Under the pieces are notes generated by a model. The model was not told the DNA's origin. It did no database searches and saw only the letters and a list, made by a program, of their open reading frames with translations. A program made the translations under genes and the position numbers. A stretch of 8,535 nucleotides of DNA from an archaeon. Its GTDB lineage: Archaea > Thermoproteota > Bathyarchaeia > TCS64. Position 1 is the first letter of the stretch, and every line of letters begins with the position of its first letter. Where the stretch lies: assembly GCA_020444005.1 (NCBI GenBank), contig JAHLLU010000074.1, positions 1 to 8,535 on the forward strand. The letters are read 5' to 3'. Below, in pieces: positions 1 through 5,755 of this stretch.

Positions 1-243
1 GCAGCCATAGACGGCATCGGAAGAGAAGACGTCTGGTACAACGATAACACCCCACAAAACGACACAGAGACCACCCTAAGCTACCTAGAACTATTCCATG
101 AAACCGGAAAACAAGTCATAGTGATTGATTACCCAACAAACCCATCCCTGATAGCTGAGTTTAAACAAAAAGCAATGGAACAGGGCTACTCATGGTACCC
201 CGGCAACAGGGAGCTGGACACCATCAGCGAGTATATAGACTAG
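1..243 (+). CDS. C-terminal end of a GH114/COG2342-type (TM1410/MJ1477-like) glycosidase, partial
   Basis: The gene enters from outside the window, and its last 80 codons are read in frame 1 up to TAG. The visible segment has a GIGREDVWYND motif, then a helix with alternating acidic residues, then VIVIDYPTNP and a closing stretch with YPGNRELDTI. From memory this order matches the end of the TIM-barrel family of COG2342 (GH114, endo-alpha-1,4-polygalactosaminidase-like), where 'GREDLWY', 'VVDY' and a final 'RELD' segment recur. Members are usually secreted or surface proteins, but the N-terminus that would show a signal peptide is missing. The catalytic residues cannot be judged. The gene ends 5 bp before the stop codon of the convergent AMP phosphorylase gene. 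The substrate is unknown and the family call rests on motif memory. Confidence 0.68.
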   Translation, partial: AAIDGIGREDVWYNDNTPQNDTETTLSYLELFHETGKQVIVIDYPTNPSLIAEFKQKAMEQGYSWYPGNRELDTISEYID

Positions 244-248
244 CCAAT

Positions 249-1796
249 TCACCGCTCAAGGATAAACTCCCTACTCGGGGCAGTTGGCTTACCGATACGT
301 TTCTTCAACATATCCTCCCCCACCTTCTCACCAACCTCAATGGGGCGTAGAGATTCAAGCTGCCGTATGGCGTTCTCAAGTTTTCCCTCTTTCTCAGCGT
401 AAATCCTGAACATGGGCTTACCCTCAAACACCTTGTCACCTGTCTTGGCGAACAACTGCAGCCCAGAGCCCTTATCGTTGGGTGTACCCGCGGCGCGAGC
501 CACCTTCACAAGGTCACGGTTGTTAAACCAGAGGGCTCTGCCGTCCCTTGGAGCAGGCACATCATAGGTGTACTCACCGGGAACAAGGTCATCAGGCTTC
601 ACTGCTGCGTTTCCTCCTTGGGCGTCAATGATCTGTCTCATCTTCTCCAATGCAGCTCCGTTATTGATGAGGTCTAACGCCATCTGTTTACCGTTCTCGT
701 TCCCCACCATCTCAAGCAGAATACCCGCTAGATTCGTAGCCTTATCCACAATCTCATGCGGACCACGACCATAAAGAGTCTCTATCGCCTCCCTCGCCTC
801 CAGTATTGGGCCAATATTGTATCCTATGGGCTGGCTTCCCTCTGTGACAGCGCACTCGATGTTCATATCAAATCTACTCCCAAGCTCAATGAAATCGCTG
901 GCAAGCTGCTCAGCCTCGTTCAGGGTCTTGATCTTTGCGCTAACACCCACCGGGATATCAATCACCACATGGGTACTACCCATAGCCTTCTTCTTACTTA
1001 GAATACTTGGAAGCAGTAACGGGTCAATGCTCAGCGGGTACTCGATCCTTATGAAGAGATCATCAGCTGGAGCCAAATCGATACTACCACCCCAGACAAT
1101 ACATGCCCCTATCTCGTTCACGATCTTCTTGATTTTCTCAAATGGTATATCAACTGGAGCCAAAGCCTCCATACGATCCGCTGTACCAGCGGGGCTCGTA
1201 ATCGCTCGGCTGCTACTCTTAGGGATACTGTAGCCAGCGGCAGCGATGATGGGTGTCACAATCAACGTGGTCTTATCACCGGGTACACCACCGATACTAT
1301 GTTTGTCCAAAATAGGGCTTCTACCGAAATCAATCTGTTTTCCGCTCCAGATCATAGTACGACTCAACGCCTCGGTCTCCTCCATGCTAACTCCATGAAC
1401 ATGCAAAGCCGTCACAAACGCAGCCAACTCCACATCACTCAAGTGGCGCTCAACCACATCACCAACGATACGCTGAATCTTCCAAGGCGTCAAACGCTGC
1501 CCATTAATCTTCTCACGGACATAATCAAGACTCTCGGGACGACGAGCAGGCTCAACACTAACAACCGCGCCATCAGTTACCCCAAGCCTCTGAGCAACCT
1601 CACCATAGACGCCGAGAATGCCCGGAGAGTCCTCTGTGCTGATGTTTAGTATGCATATCGCGTGTTTCTCGCCATACTTGACGAAAATCCTGTCACTGCT
1701 AATGACTCCGAGGTCACCTGCATCCTCTTTGTTCATCACAGCAACTAGTGGTCCACCTGCCTCGATATTCAGTACGTCCGTTTTTAGCTGCATCAT
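249..1796 (-). CDS. deoA: AMP phosphorylase (thymidine phosphorylase superfamily)
   Basis: Phosphorolysis of AMP (and, in characterised homologues, CMP and UMP) to the free base and ribose 1,5-bisphosphate, the first step of the archaeal AMP pathway; cytoplasmic. The protein has 515 residues, close to the roughly 500 of the Thermococcus enzyme and longer than bacterial thymidine phosphorylase. The extra length is an N-terminal domain of about 85 residues, which in the archaeal enzyme drives multimerisation. The phosphorylase signature DKHSIGGVPGDK lies at 164-175 with the archaeal 'GGVPGD' form, followed by KSSSRAITSPAGTAD (193-207), the phosphate- and nucleotide-binding region. The C-terminal alpha/beta domain holds LFAKTGDKVFEGKP (448-461). 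Two ATGs open the frame (1794-1796 and 1791-1793). An AGAAGGG stretch just upstream is only a weak Shine-Dalgarno, so the start is uncertain by one codon. The gene is divergent from RuBisCO. Its 5' part (about codons 60-145) is rich in G/T-ending codons, unlike RuBisCO. Confidence 0.95.
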   Translation of the reverse strand: MMQLKTDVLNIEAGGPLVAVMNKEDAGDLGVISSDRIFVKYGEKHAICILNISTEDSPGILGVYGEVAQRLGVTDGAVVSVEPARRPESLDYVREKINGQRLTPWKIQRIVGDVVERHLSDVELAAFVTALHVHGVSMEETEALSRTMIWSGKQIDFGRSPILDKHSIGGVPGDKTTLIVTPIIAAAGYSIPKSSSRAITSPAGTADRMEALAPVDIPFEKIKKIVNEIGACIVWGGSIDLAPADDLFIRIEYPLSIDPLLLPSILSKKKAMGSTHVVIDIPVGVSAKIKTLNEAEQLASDFIELGSRFDMNIECAVTEGSQPIGYNIGPILEAREAIETLYGRGPHEIVDKATNLAGILLEMVGNENGKQMALDLINNGAALEKMRQIIDAQGGNAAVKPDDLVPGEYTYDVPAPRDGRALWFNNRDLVKVARAAGTPNDKGSGLQLFAKTGDKVFEGKPMFRIYAEKEGKLENAIRQLESLRPIEVGEKVGEDMLKKRIGKPTAPSREFILER

Positions 1797-1802
1797 TGTC
1801 CC

Positions 1803-1820
1803 TTCTAGAATAATTGCAAT
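1803..1820. repeat. Two adjacent 8-bp palindromes before the AMP phosphorylase gene
   Basis: TTCTAGAA (1803-1810) and ATTGCAAT (1813-1820) are both perfect palindromes separated by two bases. They lie between the AMP phosphorylase start codon and the proposed TATA element, near the expected transcription start on the minus strand. They could be a repressor operator or chance in AT-rich DNA. Confidence 0.3.
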
Positions 1821-1834
1821 ATGGTTGAGTAAAG

Positions 1835-1848
1835 GTAAAAATATAGTG
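1835..1848. promoter_or_regulatory. Possible bidirectional TATA element between AMP phosphorylase and RuBisCO
   Basis: The only strongly A/T-rich box in this 81-bp divergent spacer reads TAAAAATATAG on the plus strand and CTATATTTTTA on the minus strand. With the archaeal spacing of about 25 bp from TATA centre to transcription start, plus-strand transcription would begin near 1866, about 12 bases before the RuBisCO start. Minus-strand transcription would begin near 1816, about 20 bases before the AMP phosphorylase start. GTAAAGG just upstream on the plus strand could serve as the TFB recognition element. Both genes could therefore share one TBP site. This is inferred from sequence only. Confidence 0.45.
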
Positions 1849-1877
1849 CTCCTCTACTGATCCCTAGATGATTTATT

Positions 1878-3104
1878 TTGCGATACATTGACTTCGTAAA
1901 CACCAAATACCGACCAAAAGACACCGACCTCATATGCGAGTTCCACGTAGAACCCTACGACCAGCCACTAGACGTCATAGCAGGCGGCGTAGCAGCAGAA
2001 AGCAGCATAGGCACATGGACAAGCCTCACCACAGAGAAACCATATATTCACGACAAGGCCGCCACGGTCTACGAGATCAAAGGCAACGAGATCAAGATCG
2101 CCTACCCCGAGGCGCTTTTTGAACCCGGGAACATGCCAAACATCCTCAGTAGCATAGCAGGCAACGTGTTCGGCTTAGAAGACATCAAATACCTCAGACT
2201 AAACAACATCCACTTCCCAGAAGAAATAGCCAAGAGCTTCAAAGGACCAAAATACGGCATAGAGGGAGTCAGAAAACTCACAGGCGTCACCGAAAGACCC
2301 CTAGTCGGCACCATTATCAAGCCAAAACTCGGCCTAGTCACCAAGGACCACGCAGAGGTAGCCTATAATGCGTGGAGAGGAGGCTGCGATGTCGTAAAGG
2401 ACGATGAAAACCTCAGCAGCCAGCGCTTCAACCCATTTGATGAAAGAGTCATCAAGACACTAGAAGCACGAGACCGAGCAGAATCCGAGACCGGCGAGAA
2501 AAAAGTCTACTTGATTAACGTAACTGCTCCAATGGAGGAGATGAAACGCAGAGCAGAGTTCGTAGAAGACCATGGAGGACGCTACATGATGATCGATATA
2601 CTCACCACCGGATGGAGTAGTCTACAAGCCATGCGAGACCTTGATCTGAAGTTACTGATACACGCACACCGTGCTGGTCACGCAGCTTTCACAAGAAGCC
2701 ACAGACACGGCATAAATATGGTAGTACTAGCCAAAGTAGCCAGACTCATAGGTGTAGACCAGCTACACGTAGGAACCGCCGTCGGTAAGATGGCAGAGAC
2801 CAAGGAAGAAGTATTGATGAATAAAGAGGCATGCGTAGAGCCACTATACAGCATCAAACCCGTACTACCAATCGCATCAGGTGGACTGCACCCAGGCATG
2901 GTGCCAAAACTAGTCGAGATATTCGGCAAAGACACAGTGATACAGGCAGGCGGCGGAATACATGGCCACCCAGATGGCACAGTGGATGGTGCAACTGCCC
3001 TTAGACAAGCCGTAGACGCAGCCATGAAGGGAATACCTCTTAAGGAATATGCTAAAGAGCACCCGGAGCTGGAGAAAGCTTTAGAGAAATGGCCTGTTCT
3101 CTAG
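1878..3104 (+). CDS. rbcL: Form III ribulose-1,5-bisphosphate carboxylase large chain
   Basis: Carboxylates ribulose 1,5-bisphosphate to two 3-phosphoglycerates, the last step of the AMP pathway; cytoplasmic and working without small subunits in characterised archaeal enzymes. At 408 residues it has the short form III length (plant form I is about 475). Active-site residues placed by motif (spinach numbers in brackets): Glu41 (60), Thr46/Trp47 (65/66), Asn96 (123), Lys148 and Lys150 (175, 177), carbamylated Lys174 (201) with metal ligands Asp176 and Glu177 (203, 204), His264/Arg265 (294/295), His297 (327), loop-6 Lys304 (334), Ser334 (379) and the phosphate-binding glycines 358-360. All are present, so it should be a true RuBisCO rather than a form IV RuBisCO-like protein. 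The start is TTG at 1878: an in-frame TGA at 1869 leaves no ATG or GTG upstream, and MRYIDFVN fits the family start. No Shine-Dalgarno is seen. Codons strongly favour A/C endings except near the 3' end. The final CTAG is shared with the convergent gene. Confidence 0.96.
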   Translation: MRYIDFVNTKYRPKDTDLICEFHVEPYDQPLDVIAGGVAAESSIGTWTSLTTEKPYIHDKAATVYEIKGNEIKIAYPEALFEPGNMPNILSSIAGNVFGLEDIKYLRLNNIHFPEEIAKSFKGPKYGIEGVRKLTGVTERPLVGTIIKPKLGLVTKDHAEVAYNAWRGGCDVVKDDENLSSQRFNPFDERVIKTLEARDRAESETGEKKVYLINVTAPMEEMKRRAEFVEDHGGRYMMIDILTTGWSSLQAMRDLDLKLLIHAHRAGHAAFTRSHRHGINMVVLAKVARLIGVDQLHVGTAVGKMAETKEEVLMNKEACVEPLYSIKPVLPIASGGLHPGMVPKLVEIFGKDTVIQAGGGIHGHPDGTVDGATALRQAVDAAMKGIPLKEYAKEHPELEKALEKWPVL

Positions 3105-3631
3105 TCCTCTTCTCTTTTCTCAGCTAATATCCTATACACCACTGAGCCCAAGGCGAATAGAACCGTTATCTGTGTAAGTGTGACCATATAAGAAGGCGCT
3201 TTAACCTCGGTGCTATACCCTGCCTCCAAGATGCTTTCTGACATAGTGAACTTTTCCTCACTGTATGCTGTTACTATATGCTTCTTTGTAGGTTCCTCTA
3301 TCTGAGAGGAGACAAAACCCTCTGAACCAGTATAGGATGCAAGATATTCTTCAGGACGATCATCCAAATCATCAACATTATTGTACTGTGCCTTAGTCTG
3401 AATATAGACCGTCAAAGTAACATTTGATGAGAAAGTATAGTTTACGTACTCGGGTGTAGAAGGCACTGATGCTACTTGGTACAGGTTATCTCTGCTGTCA
3501 TATCTCTGGGGTTCATAAAATGTTCTGATTATGGTTGTATCAACTGATGTCGCGGACCCCACGAAATAACTGGATATTAACGCAGCCACAAGCAGGACCA
3601 CAGTAACAATATCTCTGGTTTTAATCTCCAT
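3101..3631 (-). CDS. Unrecognised two-pass membrane protein with an external domain
   Basis: I do not recognise this 176-residue protein. It has a short charged N-terminus (MEIKTRD), a hydrophobic segment at about 8-27, a polar domain at about 28-145, a second hydrophobic segment at about 148-168 and a charged tail (EKREED). Both ends are probably cytoplasmic with the middle domain outside. That domain is acidic, rich in Tyr, Thr and Ser, has no cysteine, and has two N-glycosylation sequons (Asn64-Tyr-Thr and Asn70-Val-Thr), which suit an archaeal surface. GAGGT directly abuts the ATG, too close to act as its Shine-Dalgarno, and a BRE/TATA-like pair lies 25-40 bases upstream, so a nearly leaderless transcript is likely. 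It lies 44 bp downstream of R15Pi on the same strand and may also be co-transcribed with it. Its stop overlaps the RuBisCO stop by 4 bp. No link to the AMP pathway is shown beyond location. Confidence 0.8.
   Translation of the reverse strand: MEIKTRDIVTVVLLVAALISSYFVGSATSVDTTIIRTFYEPQRYDSRDNLYQVASVPSTPEYVNYTFSSNVTLTVYIQTKAQYNNVDDLDDRPEEYLASYTGSEGFVSSQIEEPTKKHIVTAYSEEKFTMSESILEAGYSTEVKAPSYMVTLTQITVLFALGSVVYRILAEKREED
3105..3120 (+). terminator. Pyrimidine/T-rich tract after RuBisCO
   Basis: Directly after the RuBisCO stop the plus strand is an unbroken run of T and C ending in TTTT. Archaeal intrinsic termination uses T-rich tracts without a required hairpin. This tract lies inside the 3' coding end of the opposing membrane-protein gene, and it is interrupted by C, so it is only a weak candidate. 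Confidence 0.25.
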
Positions 3632-3655
3632 ACCTCAAACAAAGTAACGATTTTA

Positions 3656-3670
3656 CCTAAAAACCTTTAG
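3656..3670 (-). promoter_or_regulatory. Candidate BRE/TATA for the membrane-protein gene
   Basis: On the minus strand CTAAAGG (BRE-like) is followed directly by TTTTTAGG (TATA-like). The expected transcription start is near 3635, a few bases before the ATG at 3631. The T5 run could equally be a termination tract for R15Pi, which stops just upstream at 3676. Confidence 0.4.
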
Positions 3671-3675
3671 CGAAA

Positions 3676-4590
3676 TCATCCAAGCATCCACGGATAATGC
3701 CTGTGAATCGCCTCTAAGATGCTGTGAGGGCTTATGATACCCTCCTCCGTTATCAGGCCATGAATGTAGTCCCTGCGGGTAACATCAAAGGCTGGGTTTC
3801 TTATCTTCAAACCCTCCGGCGGGTCACTCCATATCTCATCTATGTTACGCTCCTCTATTGCCTCATAGGCGCCGTGAATCGTAACTGGGTCAAACTTTAG
3901 CAATGTGCTTACTACATAGAAAGGAACTCTTGACTCCCATGCCGCTGAGGCGACTTGGCTTGTTCCTATCTTGTTTATGACGTTTCCCTCGCTTGTGATG
4001 GCATCGGAGCCCACTAAGACAAAATCAATCTCCTTCATATAATGGCGTGCAGCCGAGTCAACAATCATAGTTGTGTCAACTCCTGCTTCAACGAGTTCCT
4101 TTGCTGTTATCCTGCCTTGATATCTTGGCCTGGTCTCGGTTTGTATTACCTTGAATTCTTTTCCCTGTTCCTTTGCTTTGATGATGGTGCCTGTTACCCC
4201 GCTGCTATGGCAGTGAGTGAGCACTGTGTCTCCGTTCTCGATTCGTTTGGCCCCTACATCGATCATCTTGTTCTTTGCTTCTGTGAATACTTCTAGTATA
4301 TGGTTCTCGGCGTCCTGTACGAGTTTGCGGAAACCCATCTCGTTACTCCAGTTAGCCTCATGTATTCGGCTGTCAATGTACTTGAGGCCGTTTCTCATCA
4401 TGGGTTCTGTTGCTCTTGATTCAATTAGGAGTTTCATTGATGTGGTTATTAGTTTGTAGACGTCTGCTGATGTGCTCCACTCGTGTTTTCTGAGTTCTTC
4501 TCCCAGCGCCTTTACTGCTTGTACTGCTATGTTTGTGGCGCCTTGTATTTCTAGGGATTTGATCTTGGAGGCCGTTTCTTGGACTGTCAT
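3676..4590 (-). CDS. Ribose-1,5-bisphosphate isomerase (eIF2B-alpha-like family)
   Basis: Isomerises ribose 1,5-bisphosphate to ribulose 1,5-bisphosphate, linking AMP phosphorylase to RuBisCO; cytoplasmic. The protein has 304 residues (the Thermococcus enzyme is about 320) and the two-part fold of the eIF2B-alpha/beta/delta and MTNA family: an N-terminal helical domain to about 110, then a Rossmann-like domain. The catalytic pair known from Thermococcus R15Pi (Cys133 and Asp202) matches Cys127 in VLTHCHSSGVTGT and Asp196 in VLVGSDAI. ETRPRYQGR (152-160) and INKIGTS (205-211) are substrate-binding segments of the family. The C-terminal RDYIHGLITEEGI fits R15Pi. The main alternatives are methylthioribose-1-phosphate isomerase and eIF2B itself. 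The short N-terminal domain and the neighbouring AMP-pathway genes favour R15Pi. The start is ATG at 4590 with AGAGGT four bases upstream. It is divergent from TFB. Confidence 0.93.
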   Translation of the reverse strand: MTVQETASKIKSLEIQGATNIAVQAVKALGEELRKHEWSTSADVYKLITTSMKLLIESRATEPMMRNGLKYIDSRIHEANWSNEMGFRKLVQDAENHILEVFTEAKNKMIDVGAKRIENGDTVLTHCHSSGVTGTIIKAKEQGKEFKVIQTETRPRYQGRITAKELVEAGVDTTMIVDSAARHYMKEIDFVLVGSDAITSEGNVINKIGTSQVASAAWESRVPFYVVSTLLKFDPVTIHGAYEAIEERNIDEIWSDPPEGLKIRNPAFDVTRRDYIHGLITEEGIISPHSILEAIHRHYPWMLG

Positions 4591-4594
4591 GAGA

Positions 4595-4600
4595 ACCTCT
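4595..4600 (-). promoter_or_regulatory. Ribosome binding site for R15Pi
   Basis: AGAGGT on the minus strand, four bases before the ATG, is the clearest Shine-Dalgarno match in the window and fixes the R15Pi start. Confidence 0.65.
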
Positions 4601-4619
4601 TATTTTGTTTGGTTGATGT

Positions 4620-4634
4620 GGTTTTAAGCTTTAG
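4620..4634 (-). promoter_or_regulatory. Candidate BRE/TATA for R15Pi
   Basis: On the minus strand CTAAAGC is followed by TTAAAACC. With about 25 bp spacing, transcription would start near 4600, just ahead of the AGAGGT. The CTAAAG box is the same as in the candidate promoter of the membrane-protein gene (3656-3670). Confidence 0.45.
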
Positions 4635-4654
4635 TCTGTCTTATTTGGTGCAGC

Positions 4655-4668
4655 TTAGGTGCGCCTAA
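4655..4668. repeat. Inverted repeat TTAGG-N4-CCTAA between R15Pi and TFB
   Basis: Five-base arms TTAGG (4655-4659) and CCTAA (4664-4668) flank TGCG. The site lies between the candidate promoters of the two divergent genes, about 20 bp upstream of each TATA-like box. It could be a regulator binding site acting on both, but it is short enough to arise by chance. Confidence 0.35.
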
Positions 4669-4680
4669 ATGATCGTTACG

Positions 4681-4688
4681 TTTATAAG
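4681..4688 (+). promoter_or_regulatory. TATA box of the TFB gene
   Basis: TTTATAAG is close to the archaeal TATA consensus. Transcription would start near 4710, giving a leader of about 45 bases before the ATG at 4756. Its position argues against the earlier in-frame ATG at 4669, which would place the promoter inside the coding region. Confidence 0.55.
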
Positions 4689-4715
4689 GGATCATGTAGG
4701 ACCAACTACCAGATA

Positions 4716-4734
4716 TATGGGTAAAATACCCATA
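4716..4734. repeat. Perfect 8-bp inverted repeat in the TFB leader
   Basis: TATGGGTA (4716-4723) and TACCCATA (4727-4734) are perfect reverse complements with an AAA loop. If transcribed, they form a compact hairpin nine bases before the Shine-Dalgarno of TFB. As DNA they form a dyad near the transcription start. Either could serve autoregulation; the sequence does not say which. Confidence 0.5.
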
Positions 4735-4743
4735 GGTAATTTT

Positions 4744-4748
4744 GGAGA
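4744..4748 (+). promoter_or_regulatory. Ribosome binding site deciding the TFB start
   Basis: GGAGA lies seven bases before the ATG at 4756. This favours that start, which yields the usual short tail before the zinc ribbon. Confidence 0.6.
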
Positions 4749-4755
4749 AAAAGAA

Positions 4756-5715
4756 ATGAACAAACTATACCAAGATCCACAAACGGACACAGGCTCCAAC
4801 TGCCCCCACTGCGGAGGCACAAGAATAGTAAGTGACAGACAAACAGGAGAGATGATCTGCGCTAACTGTGGATTAGTGGTAACTGATACCATTATGGACA
4901 CAGGACCAGAGTACAGGGTTTTCAACCTCCAGGAAGCTAACGACCGCCGCCGAACAGGCACGGGATACAGCATGAGTATCTATGATAAGGGTCTAAGCAC
5001 GGTAATCAAGGGCGACAAAGACGCATCAGGAAAACGCTTGGACTATGAGACTCAGCGAAGAATGCGCAGACTACAACGACAGGATAACAGAAGCAAGGTA
5101 AACGAGACACATGCAAGAAACCTTAGCATAGCAATGGCAGAACTGGATAGGATGGCATCAGAGCTACACCTACCACAAAACGTCAAGGAAAACGCCGCAT
5201 TAATCTACAGAAAAGCACTAAAAGAAGACCTAATCAGGGGAAGAAGTATCGACGCCTTCGTAGCAGCAAGCCTATACGCTGCATGCAGACTGCAGAAGAT
5301 ACCAAGACCACTTAAAGAAGTGTCAAAGGTAAGCAAAAGGCTTCACAGCGAGGTAGCCATGACCTACAGGCTAATACATAAGGAGCTAAAGCTTAGACCA
5401 CCAGTTGATGGACCATTCAAGTTCATCCCAAGTATCGCAGCCAAGCTATCAGTAAACCAGCCAACAGAGCAACTAGCAATAAACATCCTGAAGAAAGCAG
5501 ACGAGATCAAGGCTTTGACTGGTAAAGACCCAAGAGGATTGGCAGCCGCAGCTCTATACATGGCGTGTCAGGAGACCAAGGAGAAACGGGTCCAACGCGT
5601 CATAGCTAAGGCAGCAGGTACAACAGAGGTAACCCTGCGTAACAGGTACCGTGGTCTAAAACAGGCTCTAGATCAGATGGAGACCACACCAGAGGACCTG
5701 GTCCTCCAAGTCTAA
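4756..5715 (+). CDS. tfb: Transcription initiation factor TFB (TFIIB homologue)
   Basis: Basal archaeal transcription factor that bridges the TBP-TATA complex and RNA polymerase and reads the BRE. With the start at 4756 the protein has 319 residues, the normal length. The zinc ribbon has Cys16, Cys19, Cys35 and Cys38. The B-reader/linker region (about 44-85) keeps the DxGPEYR and YDKGLSTVI signatures. Two cyclin-like repeats follow at about 116-212 and 218-305, and the second carries the BRE-reading helix-turn-helix TEVTLRNRYRGL (290-301). An in-frame ATG at 4669 would add 29 residues but has the TATA box and the hairpin inside the extension and no Shine-Dalgarno. It is divergent from R15Pi. 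It could be the general TFB or one of several paralogues; the window alone cannot tell. Codons favour A/C endings in the first two thirds, shifting toward G/T at the end. Confidence 0.95.
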   Translation: MNKLYQDPQTDTGSNCPHCGGTRIVSDRQTGEMICANCGLVVTDTIMDTGPEYRVFNLQEANDRRRTGTGYSMSIYDKGLSTVIKGDKDASGKRLDYETQRRMRRLQRQDNRSKVNETHARNLSIAMAELDRMASELHLPQNVKENAALIYRKALKEDLIRGRSIDAFVAASLYAACRLQKIPRPLKEVSKVSKRLHSEVAMTYRLIHKELKLRPPVDGPFKFIPSIAAKLSVNQPTEQLAINILKKADEIKALTGKDPRGLAAAALYMACQETKEKRVQRVIAKAAGTTEVTLRNRYRGLKQALDQMETTPEDLVLQV

Positions 5716-5722
5716 ATATTAC

Positions 5723-5735
5723 ATACTTTTTTAAC
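5723..5735 (+). promoter_or_regulatory. T6 tract between TFB and MFS: terminator and/or TATA-like element
   Basis: ATACTTTTTTAAC lies in the 40-bp gap. The T6 run (5727-5732) is a plausible archaeal termination tract for TFB. Its TTTTTTAA part is also the right distance (about 25 bp from its centre) for a leaderless start at the MFS ATG at 5756, which has no Shine-Dalgarno. Confidence 0.4.
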
Positions 5736-5755
5736 CGGACTCTGTAACTCGTTTT

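Noticed and set aside
817..1233. Long plus-strand open frame inside AMP phosphorylase
   Set aside because: It is antisense to a strongly conserved gene, with serine/leucine-rich low-information translation. The same holds for the other frames inside AMP phosphorylase, RuBisCO, R15Pi, TFB and the deacylase.
1878..3104. RuBisCO-like protein (form IV) instead of a true RuBisCO
   Set aside because: The carbamylated lysine, metal ligands, loop-6 lysine and phosphate-binding residues are all present; form IV proteins lose several of these.
249..4590. AMP pathway genes as a single operon
   Set aside because: The genes alternate strands and have their own candidate promoters, so a single polycistronic transcript is impossible.
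3676..4590. eIF2B subunit or methylthioribose-1-phosphate isomerase
   Set aside because: The catalytic Cys and Asp motifs, the ETRPRYQGR segment and the AMP-pathway neighbours fit R15Pi better, although these families share a fold and a name mix-up is common.
4669..4755. Earlier in-frame ATG extending TFB by 29 residues
   Set aside because: The extension would contain the TATA box and the hairpin, has no Shine-Dalgarno, and is not typical of TFB. GGAGA before the ATG at 4756 gives a normal-length protein.
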